NCBI GenBank assembly: GCA_951640195.1
Contig: OX621171.1
Coordinates: 1,302,001 to 1,366,000 of the forward strand
Reading direction: 5' to 3'
Source: Porpolomopsis calyptriformis
Lineage: Eukaryota; Basidiomycota; Agaricomycetes; Agaricales; Hygrophoraceae
Length of the DNA: 64,000 nucleotides
Shown: positions 43,543-55,369 of the stretch, piece after piece
Numbering within the stretch: the first letter of the stretch is position 1
Layout: the number at the start of each line of letters is the position of its first letter
Notes under the pieces: model-generated
Told to the model about the DNA's origin: nothing
Seen by the model: only the letters and a program-made list of their open reading frames with translations
Database searches by the model: none
Made by a program: the position numbers and the translations under genes

Positions 43543-43754
43543 TGTAAGAGTTCTTGATCTTGCAGTGCTTACAACCAGCTGGATATAACCAATATCTATT
43601 GGATATGTGTAAACCTGGTGTAAGCAGTGGCAAGATATAAAAAGAACTACCTAAATAAGGGTAAATACTACCTATATACTGCTCTCTAGTACAAACACCA
43701 ATACAGAAGGACTACATCCCTAATGTACACACTGTAACAGTAATATCTGTTACA
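43543..43754 (-). repeat. LTR-N-type LTR in the left arm
   Basis: 212 bp, plus text TGTAAGAG..CTGTTACA, related to the LTR-N repeats and exact partner of 54011-54222 in the other arm. The purine tract complement (tcctccctcacc) follows. About 320 bp of adjoining interior is kept to about 44077, ending with 'gtgattctacatg', a motif also near 23310. No second LTR: a truncated copy fused into Gy-A. Confidence 0.8.
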
Positions 43755-44077
43755 TCCTCCCTCACCAGATTAACCCAAGGGGTTCAATCAATCAAGAAGA
43801 GCCTGAAATAAAGGCTTTGAAAACATACATCAGAATCAAGACATGATCCTGAACAATATATACATTCTGAAAAATATATATATTTCTCATAACACTACTC
43901 TGCATCATGTACATTTATTAGTTGTATAGCTCAGCTCTGCTTCGCTATACTACCAGTATTCCCCTACCGAATTAAATCACAGGGGTTAAACCTTCCCCTC
44001 CAAAAAATATTATTCTCAGAGGGCACACATGTGATTCTACATGGTGCCAATCTTCTCTAGAATTGGGAGTTGCTTGA

Positions 44078-46734
44078 GTAAACTATAAGGTTGATGGTGA
44101 GGGACTTTGGACCTAGTGCACATAGTACAGGAATTACAGTAATCCTTTATGAATGTCCAGAGTTCAGGCCAAGTGTATTCCCATCAAATCAATTCAAGCA
44201 TTTTGTTTTGACTAAAATGACCAGCAATTAGATGATCATGTTTTATATGCAGAATTTGAAGTTGTAAGTCATCTACATTGGGCATGTAGATATGACAATC
44301 ACAATGAAGGAAGCCAGAAGTGTTGATAGTCCATTAGAGATTAGAGTTGGGATTGGAGTTGGATTCCACAACCTTTAGATGCTCAATAGCCACTGGATCA
44401 TCACAGAGTGAACTATAAATTCCTGAATGAAGGGAGTCAACATCCATAACAAATGCAGCTTTTAAGACTGGATCTAATAAGGATAAAGCCCATAGGGATG
44501 AAGCCAGTTGCTCTGAGGTAAAAACTGGTTGGAGATTTTGAGGATTAATACTGGCATAGTTACTATCTCCCTCTTTAGGGTTGACATCATATCGACATAT
44601 TACAAAGTCCGGTTTTGCTCCGAGTTTTCTAGGATGAAAACGAATAATGAGATTAAAGCCTAACAAAAATTCAGACCAACAAGCTTGACGTCATAACAAG
44701 AGTTTGGTTATAGAAAAGTATACCAAATTCTTGTGATCAGTAACAACATCAATTGGGTCAGAAGAGCCTTCAAGGTAATGTCACCAGTTATGAAAACTAT
44801 CATGAATAGCTAATAGTTCCTTGTTATGGACATCATAATTCAACTCCTGTGGAGTTAAAGTCCAAGAATAAAATGCAATAGGATGTAATGATTCATCATT
44901 GGCATAAGTTGACAGAATGTCTACTATGGCATAGTTGGAGGCATCCATTTCTACTATCAGATGTGATCCCAGAGTGAAGTTGACAAGAACAGGAGCAGAA
45001 GTGAAGGCCTGTTTCAAGGATTCAAATGCAAATTTGCATTGAGTATTGAAATTCCATGGAACATTTTTCCAGGTCAGTCGCGTAAGTGGAGCTACCAATC
45101 CTGAGTAATTGTTGATAAAATGCCTATAGAAATTTCCAAAACCTAGGAACAACTGGACATCTTTGATTTTCCATGGTTCTAGCCAATCTAGGATAACTTG
45201 AACTTTGGCAGGATCTATGGTAATTCCATCAGGAGAAAGGATAAATCCAAGGTATTCAACCGTATCTTGATGAAAGAAACATTTCTCCAATTTTCCAAAA
45301 GACTATTAAGTTAGAGTCTTTGGAGGACTTCGCGGACATGTTTCTGGTGATCTTCAATATTGTCCAAGTAGATGAGAATATCATCAAGATATACTACAAC
45401 AGAGATATCGGAGAGGTTAGAGAAAATTCTGTTCATGAATCATTGAAATGTAGAGGGGGCATTGCATAGACCTAAGGGCATAACCAGGAATTTGAAAGCA
45501 CCATATCTGGTATAAAAAGTAGTTTTCCATTCATCTCCATCCGCGATCTGTACATTGAAGTATCCAATTCATAGATCGATTTTAGTATAGATATGACCTT
45601 TGCTGGTGCAGTCTAGGAGATTGGAAATGAGCAGAAGTGGATAATGATCCTTCTTGGTGATTTTGTTAATGCCTCAATAGTCTATGCATAATTGTAAAGA
45701 ACCATCTTTCTTGTGGATGAAAACAATCAGAGCTCCACCTGGAGATCCGGAGGAACATATCCAACCTTTTCTAAGGTGCTTATCCAAGAATATATAGAGA
45801 GCTTCTTGTTCTATACAGCAAGAGAATAGATGCATCCCAGTGGAGGTGTCATACCTTCCTGTAGATCAATATGGTGATTGCTATAATGATGAGGAGGAAG
45901 ACATTTAGATTTTCCTTCACTGAAAACATCAGCATAATCATGATATTCTGGAGGGACTTTAGAGTAAAATGCAGAGTCCAGAGGAACATTGGAGATCTCA
46001 ACAGAACAAGCTTTTGCAATATCAGCAGCTTGAAGAACAAATGATTGTAATCCTTCTTGCTTGTTAGCATGTACAAATGCTACTGCAGAAATAATTGATA
46101 TGGGAGGAAGAGGGGTTGGAGTCAGAGCTAGAGGGTCAAGCAGAATTGCCTTGGAAGGCATAGGTGTTAACAACAAAGACAAACACATTGGTTTTGGTGT
46201 TCTAAATAAAATACTGCTTGTATCCTAGTCAATCAATGGATTGTAGCAGGTAAGCCAGTTGAATCCAAGAACAGCAGAACAAGATGCATCTAATGGAGTA
46301 ACCAAAAACTTAATATCTAGAGTTTCTCCAGACAGAAATCAAACAGGGAGAGTAATTCCCATATCAATGGTTCTCCCTTGAGAGCCATCAAATAATCGGA
46401 GTTGCTTCAGAGGAAGTGGAGATGTCTTGAGTTTGTTTTGATGAATGAAGTCAAAGTCTAAGAAACAATGTGTGGATCCTGAGTTGATAAGAGTCAGAAT
46501 AGATAACGAATCAATAAATAGAGTGATTAAAAAAGAATCAAAGCAAGGAATGGAAGTGTTGAGCTTTATAATAGTAGATGCAGGAATGGTTTCAACACAC
46601 TCCACATTCCATGTCTCACGTGGACTGCCTCTTATTTTTTCAGAGCAGTAATACATCTGCTTCATGTATGAGAACCAAACACAGAACAAGGTGCAAGGAT
46701 GACTATAAAGAGTTACAACACAGTCTATGCTCAA
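44078..46734 (-). pseudogene. Gy-A pol: protease, RT, RNase H, part of integrase
   Basis: Reading leftwards from 46734: protease with Asn in place of the catalytic Asp ('LINSGSTHCFLD', codon 46483-46485), linker, 'VPPEYHDYADVFSEGKS' (RT entry, about 45930-45980), RT with YLDDILIY (about 45365-45390), thumb and connection ('SPDGITIDPAKVQ'), RNase H ('VEMDASNYAIV', Asp retained), and the HHCC start. Stops occur about every 100-200 bp, most at Arg, Gln or Trp codons. It is truncated at about 44078 by the LTR-N-type fragment. This is the most complete Gy-A pol in the window. Confidence 0.87.
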
Positions 46735-47290
46735 TGATCATGGAAAGGGAGTCTTTGATCATTCGCAAACATGATCGATCAGGGGATTAGAAGAGTCGGA
46801 GAATCAAAAGAGGAAGTTGAAAAGAAGTCTTAGAGGAGATCTAGACTTGAGAGTGAGAGGGGAACAAATGTCTAACTTGTTGGATCACTAGCTACAACAT
46901 ACAGTATATATATCTTCTAGTACAAGGATCCCTTTGAGTGTATATGATAAAGGGGGAGCCTCTCTAATGATTTAAGGGGGATGTTGTCAGGACAGAGGTT
47001 CCAAGGGGGTTCTCTGGGCCTAGCACGACACAATATAGGGCTTACAAGTGTTCCAAAGTGACTGTTGGATTCAGGATGGAACCACAGTATGTAGACAAGT
47101 AAGCCAAAACTAGGGAGTTTACTATGAAAAAGTGTATCTTTATATATGAAGCAATAAAAGGGAAATCTATGAAGGACTATAAGGGACGAGTGTTTGAAGG
47201 TCAGAGGGACCTGATATGTAAGGGATAATGGTCTGTAATATAGTCTTTAAAGGGGGTTCAATAAGAGTACAGAATGAAGTAAAACAAAAG
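46735..47290. other. Gy-A leader and unassigned spacer
   Basis: 46650-46885 is the leader shared with 430-650. From 46886 to about 47290 I see no gene and no repeat with another part of the window. Confidence 0.45.
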
Positions 47291-47306
47291 GGTAAAAGGG
47301 ACCGTC

Positions 47307-47636
47307 ATGGATGATCCGAGTGGCACAGTGGCTCAGAGTGCGCGAAACAAGTGTGCTCGTTTGGCGCAGCTTTCAAGGAGTCCGATGAACCAAGTTTGGA
47401 GTCAATCCAATCACTGGTTCTTGAGTTATGGTCTCTTTAGTGATTTTGGTATAAATGCTATAAAAGGTGCGCAAAATGAGTATGCTCATTTGGTGCAAGG
47501 TGTCACAACATCACCTGAGAGTGTGCAAAATGAGTGTGCTCATTTGGCGCAGATATTTCTGACAGATGTAGTGAATGGGAATGAAGAAGTTGAATCAAAA
47601 GGGAGAAATAGAAGAGAAATATTGCCTTTTGAATAG
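47307..47636 (+). CDS. Short ORF with three peptide repeats
   Basis: A 109-residue reading containing 'ARNKCARLAQL', 'AQNEYAHLVQG' and 'VQNECAHLAQI'. Each is encoded by a 30-nt imperfect palindrome (47339-47368, 47468-47497, 47522-47551; core ATGAG-TATG-CTCAT). Two related repeats lie on the minus strand at 22486-22515 and 22540-22569 and give the same peptide pattern. Either a fragment of a repeat protein or a palindromic DNA module that happens to be open. Not recognised. Confidence 0.35.
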   Translation: MDDPSGTVAQSARNKCARLAQLSRSPMNQVWSQSNHWFLSYGLFSDFGINAIKGAQNEYAHLVQGVTTSPESVQNECAHLAQIFLTDVVNGNEEVESKGRNRREILPFE

Positions 47637-47990
47637 TGTCTTCCCTTTGATATACAGACTTTCATTTGTGTTCAGAGAGTTCAATGTTTCTCAAACACAT
47701 TTGGGATGTTCAGGAGCTATCAAGAGTGTTCGAAGGGTTCATGTTTGTGTTCAAAGGACTTGGTAGGCATCTAGTATTCATATAGTTGAATATATGGTGC
47801 TCAGGGGATGGAGGGGTTGTATTATCTCCTCCTCACTGAGATATTCACTGTCCTCAGTCAATCACGTGATTTACTGGTAGTTGCCCAGGTGCATTTATAA
47901 GTGTGACTAGTGTGTCACATTCTTCTCTAGACATGACCATCTTCAAACTGCATACTACGACATCAAGAAAACTGTGTCAAGTCGCTCAAA

Positions 47991-49575
47991 ATGTTGAAGA
48001 ACGTTATCGCCATTGTGAAGCAGAAGATTTGCAACCAGATCAGGTCACTCCCAGATGGAGTTGCCAAAACCGAAGACTATAAAGTCTGGGGGCAACAATT
48101 TTGTAAATTGCTGGTAAGTTTTGTTTTTCTAATTGTTTTCTTTTGCTAATCTATCTCTTAGATTGTGTATAATCAGGTTGTGAAGGCCCTGAAAGAAACA
48201 TCAATGGATGATGAGGTCGTCACGTGGCAAAAGGAGGCCCACAAGACCTTTGATGCTTTCGAAGAATGAGGGTGGTTGGATTGGGCAGGGGAGATCTTGA
48301 TGCCAAGACTGGCAGAGGTGGTGTGTCGGGAGGTAGAACAGAAAGCGGAGGCAGAGAGGGTTGAGCGAGAGTGAAAGGAGGAAGAGGATTGTGAGGTGAG
48401 GGAGAGGGTGGAGATGTCTGCATGGGAGGAGTGAGAGAGGGTTGAACGCAAGGAGCGAGAAGAATGAGAGTGGGTGGAGCAAGAAGACTGAGAGCAAGCG
48501 GAGTGAGAAGAACAAGAGAAACAAGAGGAGTGTGAGCAGGTCAAGAGGGTGGAATGAGAGGTGCGAGAGAAGCAGGAGCGAGAGGAACAGGAGTGGGAGT
48601 TACAGGATGTGGAGGACTAGAAGCAGGTGGAGGAAGCCTACAAGAGGCTCCTCCAGTTGCTTCTGTATGGAAAGATTGACAAGGAAGAGTTCCATCAAGA
48701 GACAGAAAAGGTGGTGGGGGAAGGTGGAACAAAGGCAGCAGAGGTGTCGGCAGACACAGCAGACACGATGGGGGTGACAACGGAGACAACAGAGGGGGGG
48801 TACGAGCCCCCAATCAATGAAGGGGAATTGGCAGTAGCAGCGCAATTGCTGACTGCCGAGGAAATTGTGGAAAGGTCGAAGGTAGCCTATCAGGAGAGGA
48901 TGGCAGAGAAGGGTTAGTCCCTTCTAGTGATAATGATGTGGGAGTACTACAAGGGAAAAGCGATGGAGGACACCTTGCACCTGGTTAAGGGCAAGGTAAG
49001 TCTTTTTCTTTCTTCTCTTATTTTTGTTTTTCTAATGGACTCTTTTATTTTGCAGTATGATTTTTGCAAGTGAGTTAGCACCAAATGTGAGATTTACCCT
49101 GCCAATCTGTCATGCGTCAAGTGCATGACAGATAAATGCAGATGCTATTAGAAGGGGGAAACCTGGCTAGGCAAGAAGTTCAAGCTGCAGCCCAAGCCAG
49201 TACTGAAGGGTGCGAACAAGTTGGCGATGGTGGGGGAATCATTGAAGGGGGTTCAAAGTCAGCAAGGGCCATGTCTCATAAGTAATTCCTTTTGTTTTTA
49301 TTGTTTTTCTTTTCTAATCTCTTCTTTCTATAGGTCTAGTAGTCTATATTGATGAGACACCACCTTTCAAGGAGGAGATGGTGGGTGAAAGCTTGAAGGG
49401 GATGACTTGGCCAATCGCAGGTTGGAAAGGAAAGGCAGAGGCAGCAGCTGCCAATAAAGAGAAGTTATGGGAGGTTTTGGTAGTGATCACAGAGGAGAAA
49501 GCATGCATAAAGGTGTGAATCATCATTCTCGAAGAGATGTTAAGGGGTTTAAAAGAGAAGGAAGAGGAAATGGTC
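47991..49575 (+). pseudogene. Multi-exon coiled-coil gene with Cys cluster
   Basis: Exon 1 47991-48113, intron 48114-48161 (GTAAGT..TTAG), exon 2 48162-48995, intron 48996-49055 (GTAAGT..GCAG), exon 3 from 49056, a further intron about 49281-49333, and a last exon to about 49590. Exon 2 is extremely Glu/Arg-rich with a long predicted coiled coil ('EQKAEAERVERE'), broken by repeated TGA where the pattern calls for Arg (CGA). Exon 3 holds a Cys cluster 'CVKCMTDKCRC'. Exon 4 contains 'WPIAGWKGKAEAAAANKEK'. The gene resembles the fragment at 17717-18345. Role unknown; the Cys cluster suggests nucleic-acid binding. Confidence 0.6.
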
Positions 49576-49589
49576 TTGGACCAATTGTA

Positions 49590-52589
49590 GATTTTACTTG
49601 TCTTGTATAATTTTGTAGCCTTTAGTCTTTTCTTCTTTAAAAATTGTATTTCTGTCTCTAGAAAAATGAAAGGACTTGAAATGAAAAAAAAATATTGCAT
49701 AGAGGTGCATTATGGCAGGTTACAAGTCCTCGATCACAATGCTATCAAGTGGTTTGCTAGTTAGCAAACATTCTATGTCTCTAAGTTATGAAGTCGATAT
49801 GTCGAGGAATTATTTGGGAATTGCAATCAATCTTTGAGTGAAGTATGGGATGACTCTAAATGCAGTGATTGGATGGTGTAAGGTGGATCTGTCAAGCTCT
49901 GTGATGATATAAGCTTTTCCTAGGTTTCAAGATATCATGACTAGGGGTCCTAGGTATTGAGGATGCATCTTTCAATTGAGAGACTTCTTGATTTTCGTGT
50001 TCCGAATGAGTATGAGATTGCCAGTTTTGAAGTTGTAGTTGCGAATGGTTTTCTCGTGTCTCTTCTTGAATTGAATGGCAGATTGTAGGTGAGCAGTGAG
50101 AACCTTCAATTGAAGTTGCTCTAAGTCAGAATCTCGTTTCTGTAGAGCAATCGCGTGTTGCAATATTAGATTAGTCATTGAGAGAACCGAATCTGGAGTG
50201 GGAAGGAGATATGTTGCTTTGGAAATATCTAAAGGTAGCAATGGCTGAGATCCAGTGACAGCGAAGTAGGGTGAGCAGCCCAGTCGCTTTCAGGTAGTGA
50301 CATGCTCAGCCTAGAATACAGAGTAGGCTCTGATAGACTATTGCTTCTGATCACCATCGATGGCTTTGAATAGTGATTGTCATATGTCAAAGTGAGATTG
50401 TTCAACTATGTTACATCCCAGTTCCGACAACTCTGACAACTCCGAACACTCCAGACTTTTCACATGTTTCCTACTTATGATGTCCTCTATTGTCACTATG
50501 TCTCAGATATAATTATCTAGCAGGTATATAAGTACTGCATTTTTTCCTGTATCTGTAGACAGAATATTGACTAAGTCCCAATGTTTATCCAACTCTGATC
50601 TCTGAATTCAGCTCTGAAACTTCAGACCTAACAGACTATTCCATTTGTTCGAGAGTTGTATCCGCTGATGTGAATGTGGTTGATTTGATAGTGCTTAGTA
50701 AGGTGATATACAGCTCCTAAGAAGGCTATTCCATTGTCCATCCTGATTTCTCAAAGAGAGCCCCAGCGACAGATTATATCCTTGAAGATCCATTCACCAA
50801 TTGATTTCGCTGTTTCCAATCAAAGCATTCGAAATTCGGGATAGTAGGTGAGGGAGCATTGTCCTTGAACTATATATTGAAATGGACCAGATCAGGGCAT
50901 GTGCATAGTGTCAATGTAGATTTTGGCAAATAGGGGAGCTGGCATGGAGATGGTTAGAGGGACAAGGGCTTGCATAGTTTGGCAGACCTGACAGGTATAA
51001 CACATCCAAATGAACCAGACTATGTTGGGGGCCATATGGGGCCACCAGAAGTGTTCGGAAATGATTGATCGAGTAGTGAAAATAGCCTTGTAGCCTGTTC
51101 AATCATAAAGTTCCATCATGATTGCTAATCAGCAATCCAGATTGATGACTAATTTGTGGGCGCCTTGTCTATCCTTTTGCCATAGTCAATCATTATCGAT
51201 AAAGAACTCTTTGCAGTATTGTATAAAACTCGCATAGTTATTATCGGACATGTTGCTTGGTTGTTCGAGATCTAAGAGCCACTTTCAAATGAGGATAAGT
51301 TGTTGATCATCTTGTTGAGCTGTTTCTGATTGTGGAATGATGTTGTAGGAATCTGTATGTGGATGGATAGGGTCCTCCTCCTCCTCACTGAAATGTTTAC
51401 TCTGCGAGTAAACTGAGGTGGGTGATTGGAGGGTTTTTGTTCAGGGCACAGGTGAATTATTGATATGGTGCATTAATCTGTAGATGCGATCAATCCAATC
51501 ATTGAAGTCTTTATCAATCAGCTCCTTGTTGATTTGGTTATCAGGCTGTTAGGGGCATCGAGAGAGACTGTCAGGACCATAGTTCGATCCAGCGACATGT
51601 ACCAAAGTAAAATGGAATGTGAGGATCGCTACAATCCATCTGTTATTACTAGCTTGGGGTGCACTGTCTGGGTTCACTAGCATTCCTTTGATATAGCAAG
51701 TGTCGACTTCTATAATGAGGTTTTAAACACCGATGAGGTATAGTCGAAGTGATCATAAGGCTCAATAGAGACTGTAGATTTTGAGTTTTGGTTGAGAGAA
51801 CCTTCTTTCTCGATCATTCAATGTGATCAAACCAAAATGATTATAGTACCTTTTCTTCAGGTTATCAGAATCGCATTGGTACAGGTGAAAGCTAACAGCA
51901 ATATAGGAGTTGTCAATGGTGAGTATTACAGGGGCATCAGAAGTATAATCAAGGACTCGTAGAGTGGGCAATTCTAGATGGGCTTGTTTTAGGTCCTCTT
52001 AAGCAGCAAGCCAATTGGGACCGAATTTGAAGGGCATATCTTTCCTAGTGAGCTTAACTAGGTGGTGTGCTTGATGTGTGAAGTTGCAAATGAAAATTCG
52101 AATGATGCCGATAGTGCCAAGGAAGGCTCAAACTTCAGAGAGGTCTTTACAGGGACCCCAGTTTTGGATTGCAGATACGCGTGATTCATTGGGTAGTTGT
52201 CCTAAGTGAGTACATTGATGTCTAAGAATAGTGGTTTCTTCTGCACATAAGAACAATTTATAGCCTGACATAGTTCTGCTACAATATTTCATTCGCTGGA
52301 CTATTCAATTGAGATTCCCAAAGTGTTCCCACAGGAATCGTTAAATTCCATCATTCTCTGGAATCATTTCATAGGATCCATCAGGTAATACATATTGAGT
52401 TACAGGACCCTTTACAGGGATATCATCGATATAGGGGATCATAAACTCAGGAATCTCCAGTTGGAGGATATAGGTGACATTGTCATGAAAAACTGGCACA
52501 GAATTTGTCCATCCCATAGGTAGAGTAACTAGTCAATAAGCTCCATAGGGTGTTTGGAATGTGGTTAGATCACGAGATAAAGGCGCAAT
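49590..52589 (-). pseudogene. Gy-G pol: RT, RNase H, integrase (broken)
   Basis: Reading leftwards from 52589: RT ('APLSRDLTTFQTPYGAY', 'LPMGWTNSVPVFHDN', active-site region 'MIPYIDDIPVKGP', about 52420-52450), connection ('FLGTIGIIRIFICNFTHQAH'), RNase H ('APVILTIDNSYIAVSF', 'NDRERRFSQPKLKIY'), integrase, and the C-terminal piece also found at 1-333. The 'YIDDIPVKGP' type is a distinct gypsy lineage common in Agaricomycetes. Dozens of stops. The RT amino-terminal part is missing: at 52590 the sequence switches to the right duplication arm. A solo LTR is inserted at 50409. Confidence 0.82.
50409..50633. repeat. Solo LTR (225 bp) in Gy-G
   Basis: TGTTACATCCCAG..ACCTAACA. Flanks aacta (50404-50408) and gacta (50634-50638) differ by one transition. 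The first 50 bp resemble the Gy-A LTR start, so it is a short relative of that family. A TATA-like gtatataag is at about 50524. Confidence 0.85.
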
Positions 52590-52591
52590 CA

Positions 52592-53709
52592 TGGAAAATC
52601 AAAGATGTCCAGTTGTTCCTAGGTTTTGGAAATTTCTATAGGCATTTTATCAACAATTACTCAGGATTGGTAGCTCCACTTACGCGACTAACCTGGAAAA
52701 ATGTTCCATGGAATTTCAATACTCAATGCAAATTTGCATTTGAATCCTTGAAACAGGCCTTCACTTCTGCTCCTGTTCTTGTCAACTTCACTCTGGGATC
52801 ACATCTGATAGTAGAAATGGATGCCTCCAACTATGCCATAGTAGACATTCTGTCAACTTATGCCAATGATGAATCATTACATCCTATTGCATTTTATTCT
52901 TGGACTTTAACTCCACAGGAGTTGAATTATGATGTCCATAACAAGGAACTATTAGCTATTCATGATAGTTTTCATAACTGGTGACATTACCTTGAAGGCT
53001 CTTCTGACCCAATTGATGTTGTTACTGATCACAAGAATTTGGTATACTTTTCTATAACCAAACTCTTGTTATGACGTCAAGCTTGTTGGTCTGAATTTTT
53101 GTTAGGCTTTAATCTCATTATTCGTTTTCATCCTGGAAAACTCAGAGCAAAACTGGACTTTGTAATACGTCGATATGATGTCAACCCTAAAGAGGGAGAT
53201 AGTAACTATGCCAGTATTAATCCTCAAAATCTCCAACCAGTTTTTACCTCAGAGCAACTGGCTTCATCCCTATGGGCTTTATCCTTATTAGATCTAGTCT
53301 TAAAAGCTGCATTTGTTATGGATGTTGACTCCCTTCATTCAGGAATTTATAGTTCACTCTGTGATGATCCAGTGGCTATTGAGCATCTAAAGGTTGTGGA
53401 ATCCAACTCCAATCCCAACTCTAATCTCTAATGGACTATCAACACTTCTGGCTTCCTTCATTGTGATTGTCATATCTACATGCCCAATGTAGATGACTTA
53501 CAACTTCAAATTCTGCATATAAAACATGATCATCTAATTGCTGGTCATTTTAGTCAAAACAAAATGCTTGAATTGATTTGATGGGAATACACTTGGCCTG
53601 AACTCTGGACATTCATAAAGGATTACTGTAATTCCTGTACTATGTGCACTAGGTCCAAAGTCCCTCACCATCAACCTTATAGTTTACTCAAGCAACTCCC
53701 AATTCTAGA
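52592..53709 (+). pseudogene. Gy-A pol piece: RT end, RNase H, HHCC
   Basis: Same protein as 44078-45175 read on the plus strand ('KDVQLFLGFGNFYRHFINNY', 'VEMDASNYAIV', 'PNVDDLQLQILH', 'CNSCTMC'). Stops at 52982, 53072, 53429, 53579 and elsewhere. It ends at about 53709, fused to the LTR-N-type fragment. Confidence 0.85.
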
Positions 53710-54010
53710 GAAGATTGGCACCATGTAGAATCACATGTGTGCCCTCTGAGAATAATATTTTTTGGAGGGGAAGGTTTAACCCCTGTGATTTAATTCGGTA
53801 GGGGAATACTGGTAGTATAGCGAAGCAGAGCTGAGCTATACAACTAATAAATGTACATGATGCAGAGTAGTGTTATGAGAAATATATATATTTTTCAGAA
53901 TGTATATATTGTTCAGGATCATGTCTTGATTCTGATGTACGTTTTCAAAGCCTTTATTTCAGGCTCTTCTTGATTGATTGAACCCCTTGGGTTAATCTGG
54001 TGAGGGAGGA

Positions 54011-54222
54011 TGTAACAGATATTACTGTTACTGTGTGTACATTAGGGATGTAGTCCTTCTGTATTGGTGTTTGTACCAGAGAGCAGTATATAGGCAGTAT
54101 TTACCCTTATTTAGGTAGTTCTTTTTATATCTTGCCACTGCTTACACCAGGTTTACACATATCCAATAGATATTAGTTATATCCAGCTGGTTGTGAGCAC
54201 TGCAAGATCAAGAACTCTTACA
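54011..54222 (+). repeat. LTR-N-type LTR in the right arm
   Basis: 212 bp, TGTAACAG..CTCTTACA, preceded by the purine tract GGTGAGGGAGGA and about 300 bp of interior (from about 53710). Partner of 43543-43754. Confidence 0.8.
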
Positions 54223-54354
54223 GCTGGACCCCATTATATATATTCTGATTTTAAACTCTAATGATTCTCTGAGATTCCGCTACATTCCTAAACTCCAGTT
54301 TCTTAGTCATTACCAAATATGGTCAAGTCCAGTATGTCGTCTCAAGGGAGATAC

Positions 54355-54854
54355 TGTTACATCCCAGTTCCAACAACTCCGAACACTCTGGACTTTTCAC
54401 ATGTCTCTTACTTATGATGCACTCTATTGTTATCATGTCTCAGATATGTCACAGTCATAATTTTTCATCTTCTCTTCTCTTATCTCCATGTAAACCTTTA
54501 TCTTATCTTGGGATTCCCCATTACCTTCCTTATCTCATCTTGGGATTCCCCATTACCTTTTCTTGGGATTCCCCATTACCTTATCCATATATGGACTCAT
54601 TTCATTCCCATCTATGTTTCATCACCTTATGATTTGTCATCAATCATGATGACTCACCCTTATCTCTAACTCATATTATGTTGCACTGACTCATACCAAT
54701 AAGTAGTTAGTATATAAAGGGGACCTCTTGTATGTATCAGACCTTAAGTCTGATTCCTCATTAGCTACCCAATAACAAGGACTTGGAACCATACTTTAAC
54801 TTTTGGGACAGAACACCTGAAGTAAAATGTGTTTTGAACAACTGGTTTATAACA
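54355..54854 (+). repeat. Gy-A 3' LTR (500 bp)
   Basis: TGTTACATCCCAG..GTTTATAACA. A TATA box (TATATAAAG, 54711) is 35 nt before AAGTCTGATTCC (54746), the same predicted start 11-mer as in Gy-1. It contains a triplicated 'cttgggattccccattacc' block at about 54508-54580. It directly follows the Gy-A 3' sequence, so this is the 3' LTR; the left-arm copy is split by the Helitron. Confidence 0.88.
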
Positions 54855-54974
54855 CCAGTAAATAATCCTCCCCTGCAGAACAAATTATCAGTATGCAGAA
54901 AACTCAAAAACAAAAAAAGAACCAAGAACTCACCTGATATCAAGTGACATGGTTATCACCCCACTTGACCTTAG

Positions 54975-55358
54975 TGTTAAGGTGCAGTGGTCTCCCAGTC
55001 AGCTTAGGGGTAGTCAATGGAAAGAGTAGAGACTCCAACCAAAGGTTAGAGGGAGGTGTCTTTGTTGAGATCGAAACTAAGGAATACAAACTCTAGCTAC
55101 ACTACTTATCTACTCTGAGTTTGAATTCTACGACTCAACGATGATCCATGGAATGGCTGACTCAGCTGCTGCGCAACTGCGGATAGTGTCATTGCCGACC
55201 AGTAGCGGAAGTCCCTCATGTGTGACAGTCACAGGTCACAAGTGACAAGGAAGGAAATGATAAGGGAAGGAACAAGGTAAGGGAGGTGGTGGGTGGGTAA
55301 GATACGATTAGATGGGTCGCAATAGGGTAAAACGAAAAAGAATGGACGCATCGTAACA
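54975..55358 (-). repeat. Gy-3 3' LTR
   Basis: Plus text TGTTAAGGTGC..CGTAACA, 384 bp. It is 12 bp longer than its partner, because of an indel in the ggaaggaacaaggtaaggg area near 55270. Confidence 0.95.
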
Positions 55359-55369
55359 TCACTCTCCCT

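Larger units (their letters stand above)
43054..45175. repeat. Inverted duplication, left arm, inner part
   Basis: Reverse complement of 52590-54711. Paired coordinates add to 97765 at every landmark checked (LTR ends, inner edge), so the arms are collinear without net indels over 2.1 kb. They differ by scattered substitutions, so this is not simply one sequence assembled twice. It holds the Gy-A LTR (to 43410), an LTR-N-type LTR with adjoining sequence (43543 to about 44077) and a Gy-A pol piece. Confidence 0.92.
52590..54974. repeat. Inverted duplication, right arm, inner part
   Basis: Reverse complement of 43054-45175 and of 33133-33397. The inner edge is sharp: Gy-G sequence ends and Gy-A RT begins at 52590. 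It is interrupted at 54975 by Gy-3 and resumes at 63746. Confidence 0.92.

Noticed and set aside
47339..47551. CRISPR-like spaced palindromic repeats
   Set aside because: Spacers differ in length (99 and 24 nt), only three units occur, and the context is eukaryotic retroelements.
48173..48544. Long Ser/Arg/His-rich minus-strand frames opposite the coiled-coil gene
   Set aside because: They are the complement of a GAG/AGA-rich exon; splice sites and the Cys cluster support the plus strand only.
46886..49590. A discrete mobile element carrying the coiled-coil gene
   Set aside because: No TG..CA ends or duplicated target could be matched at the two edges.
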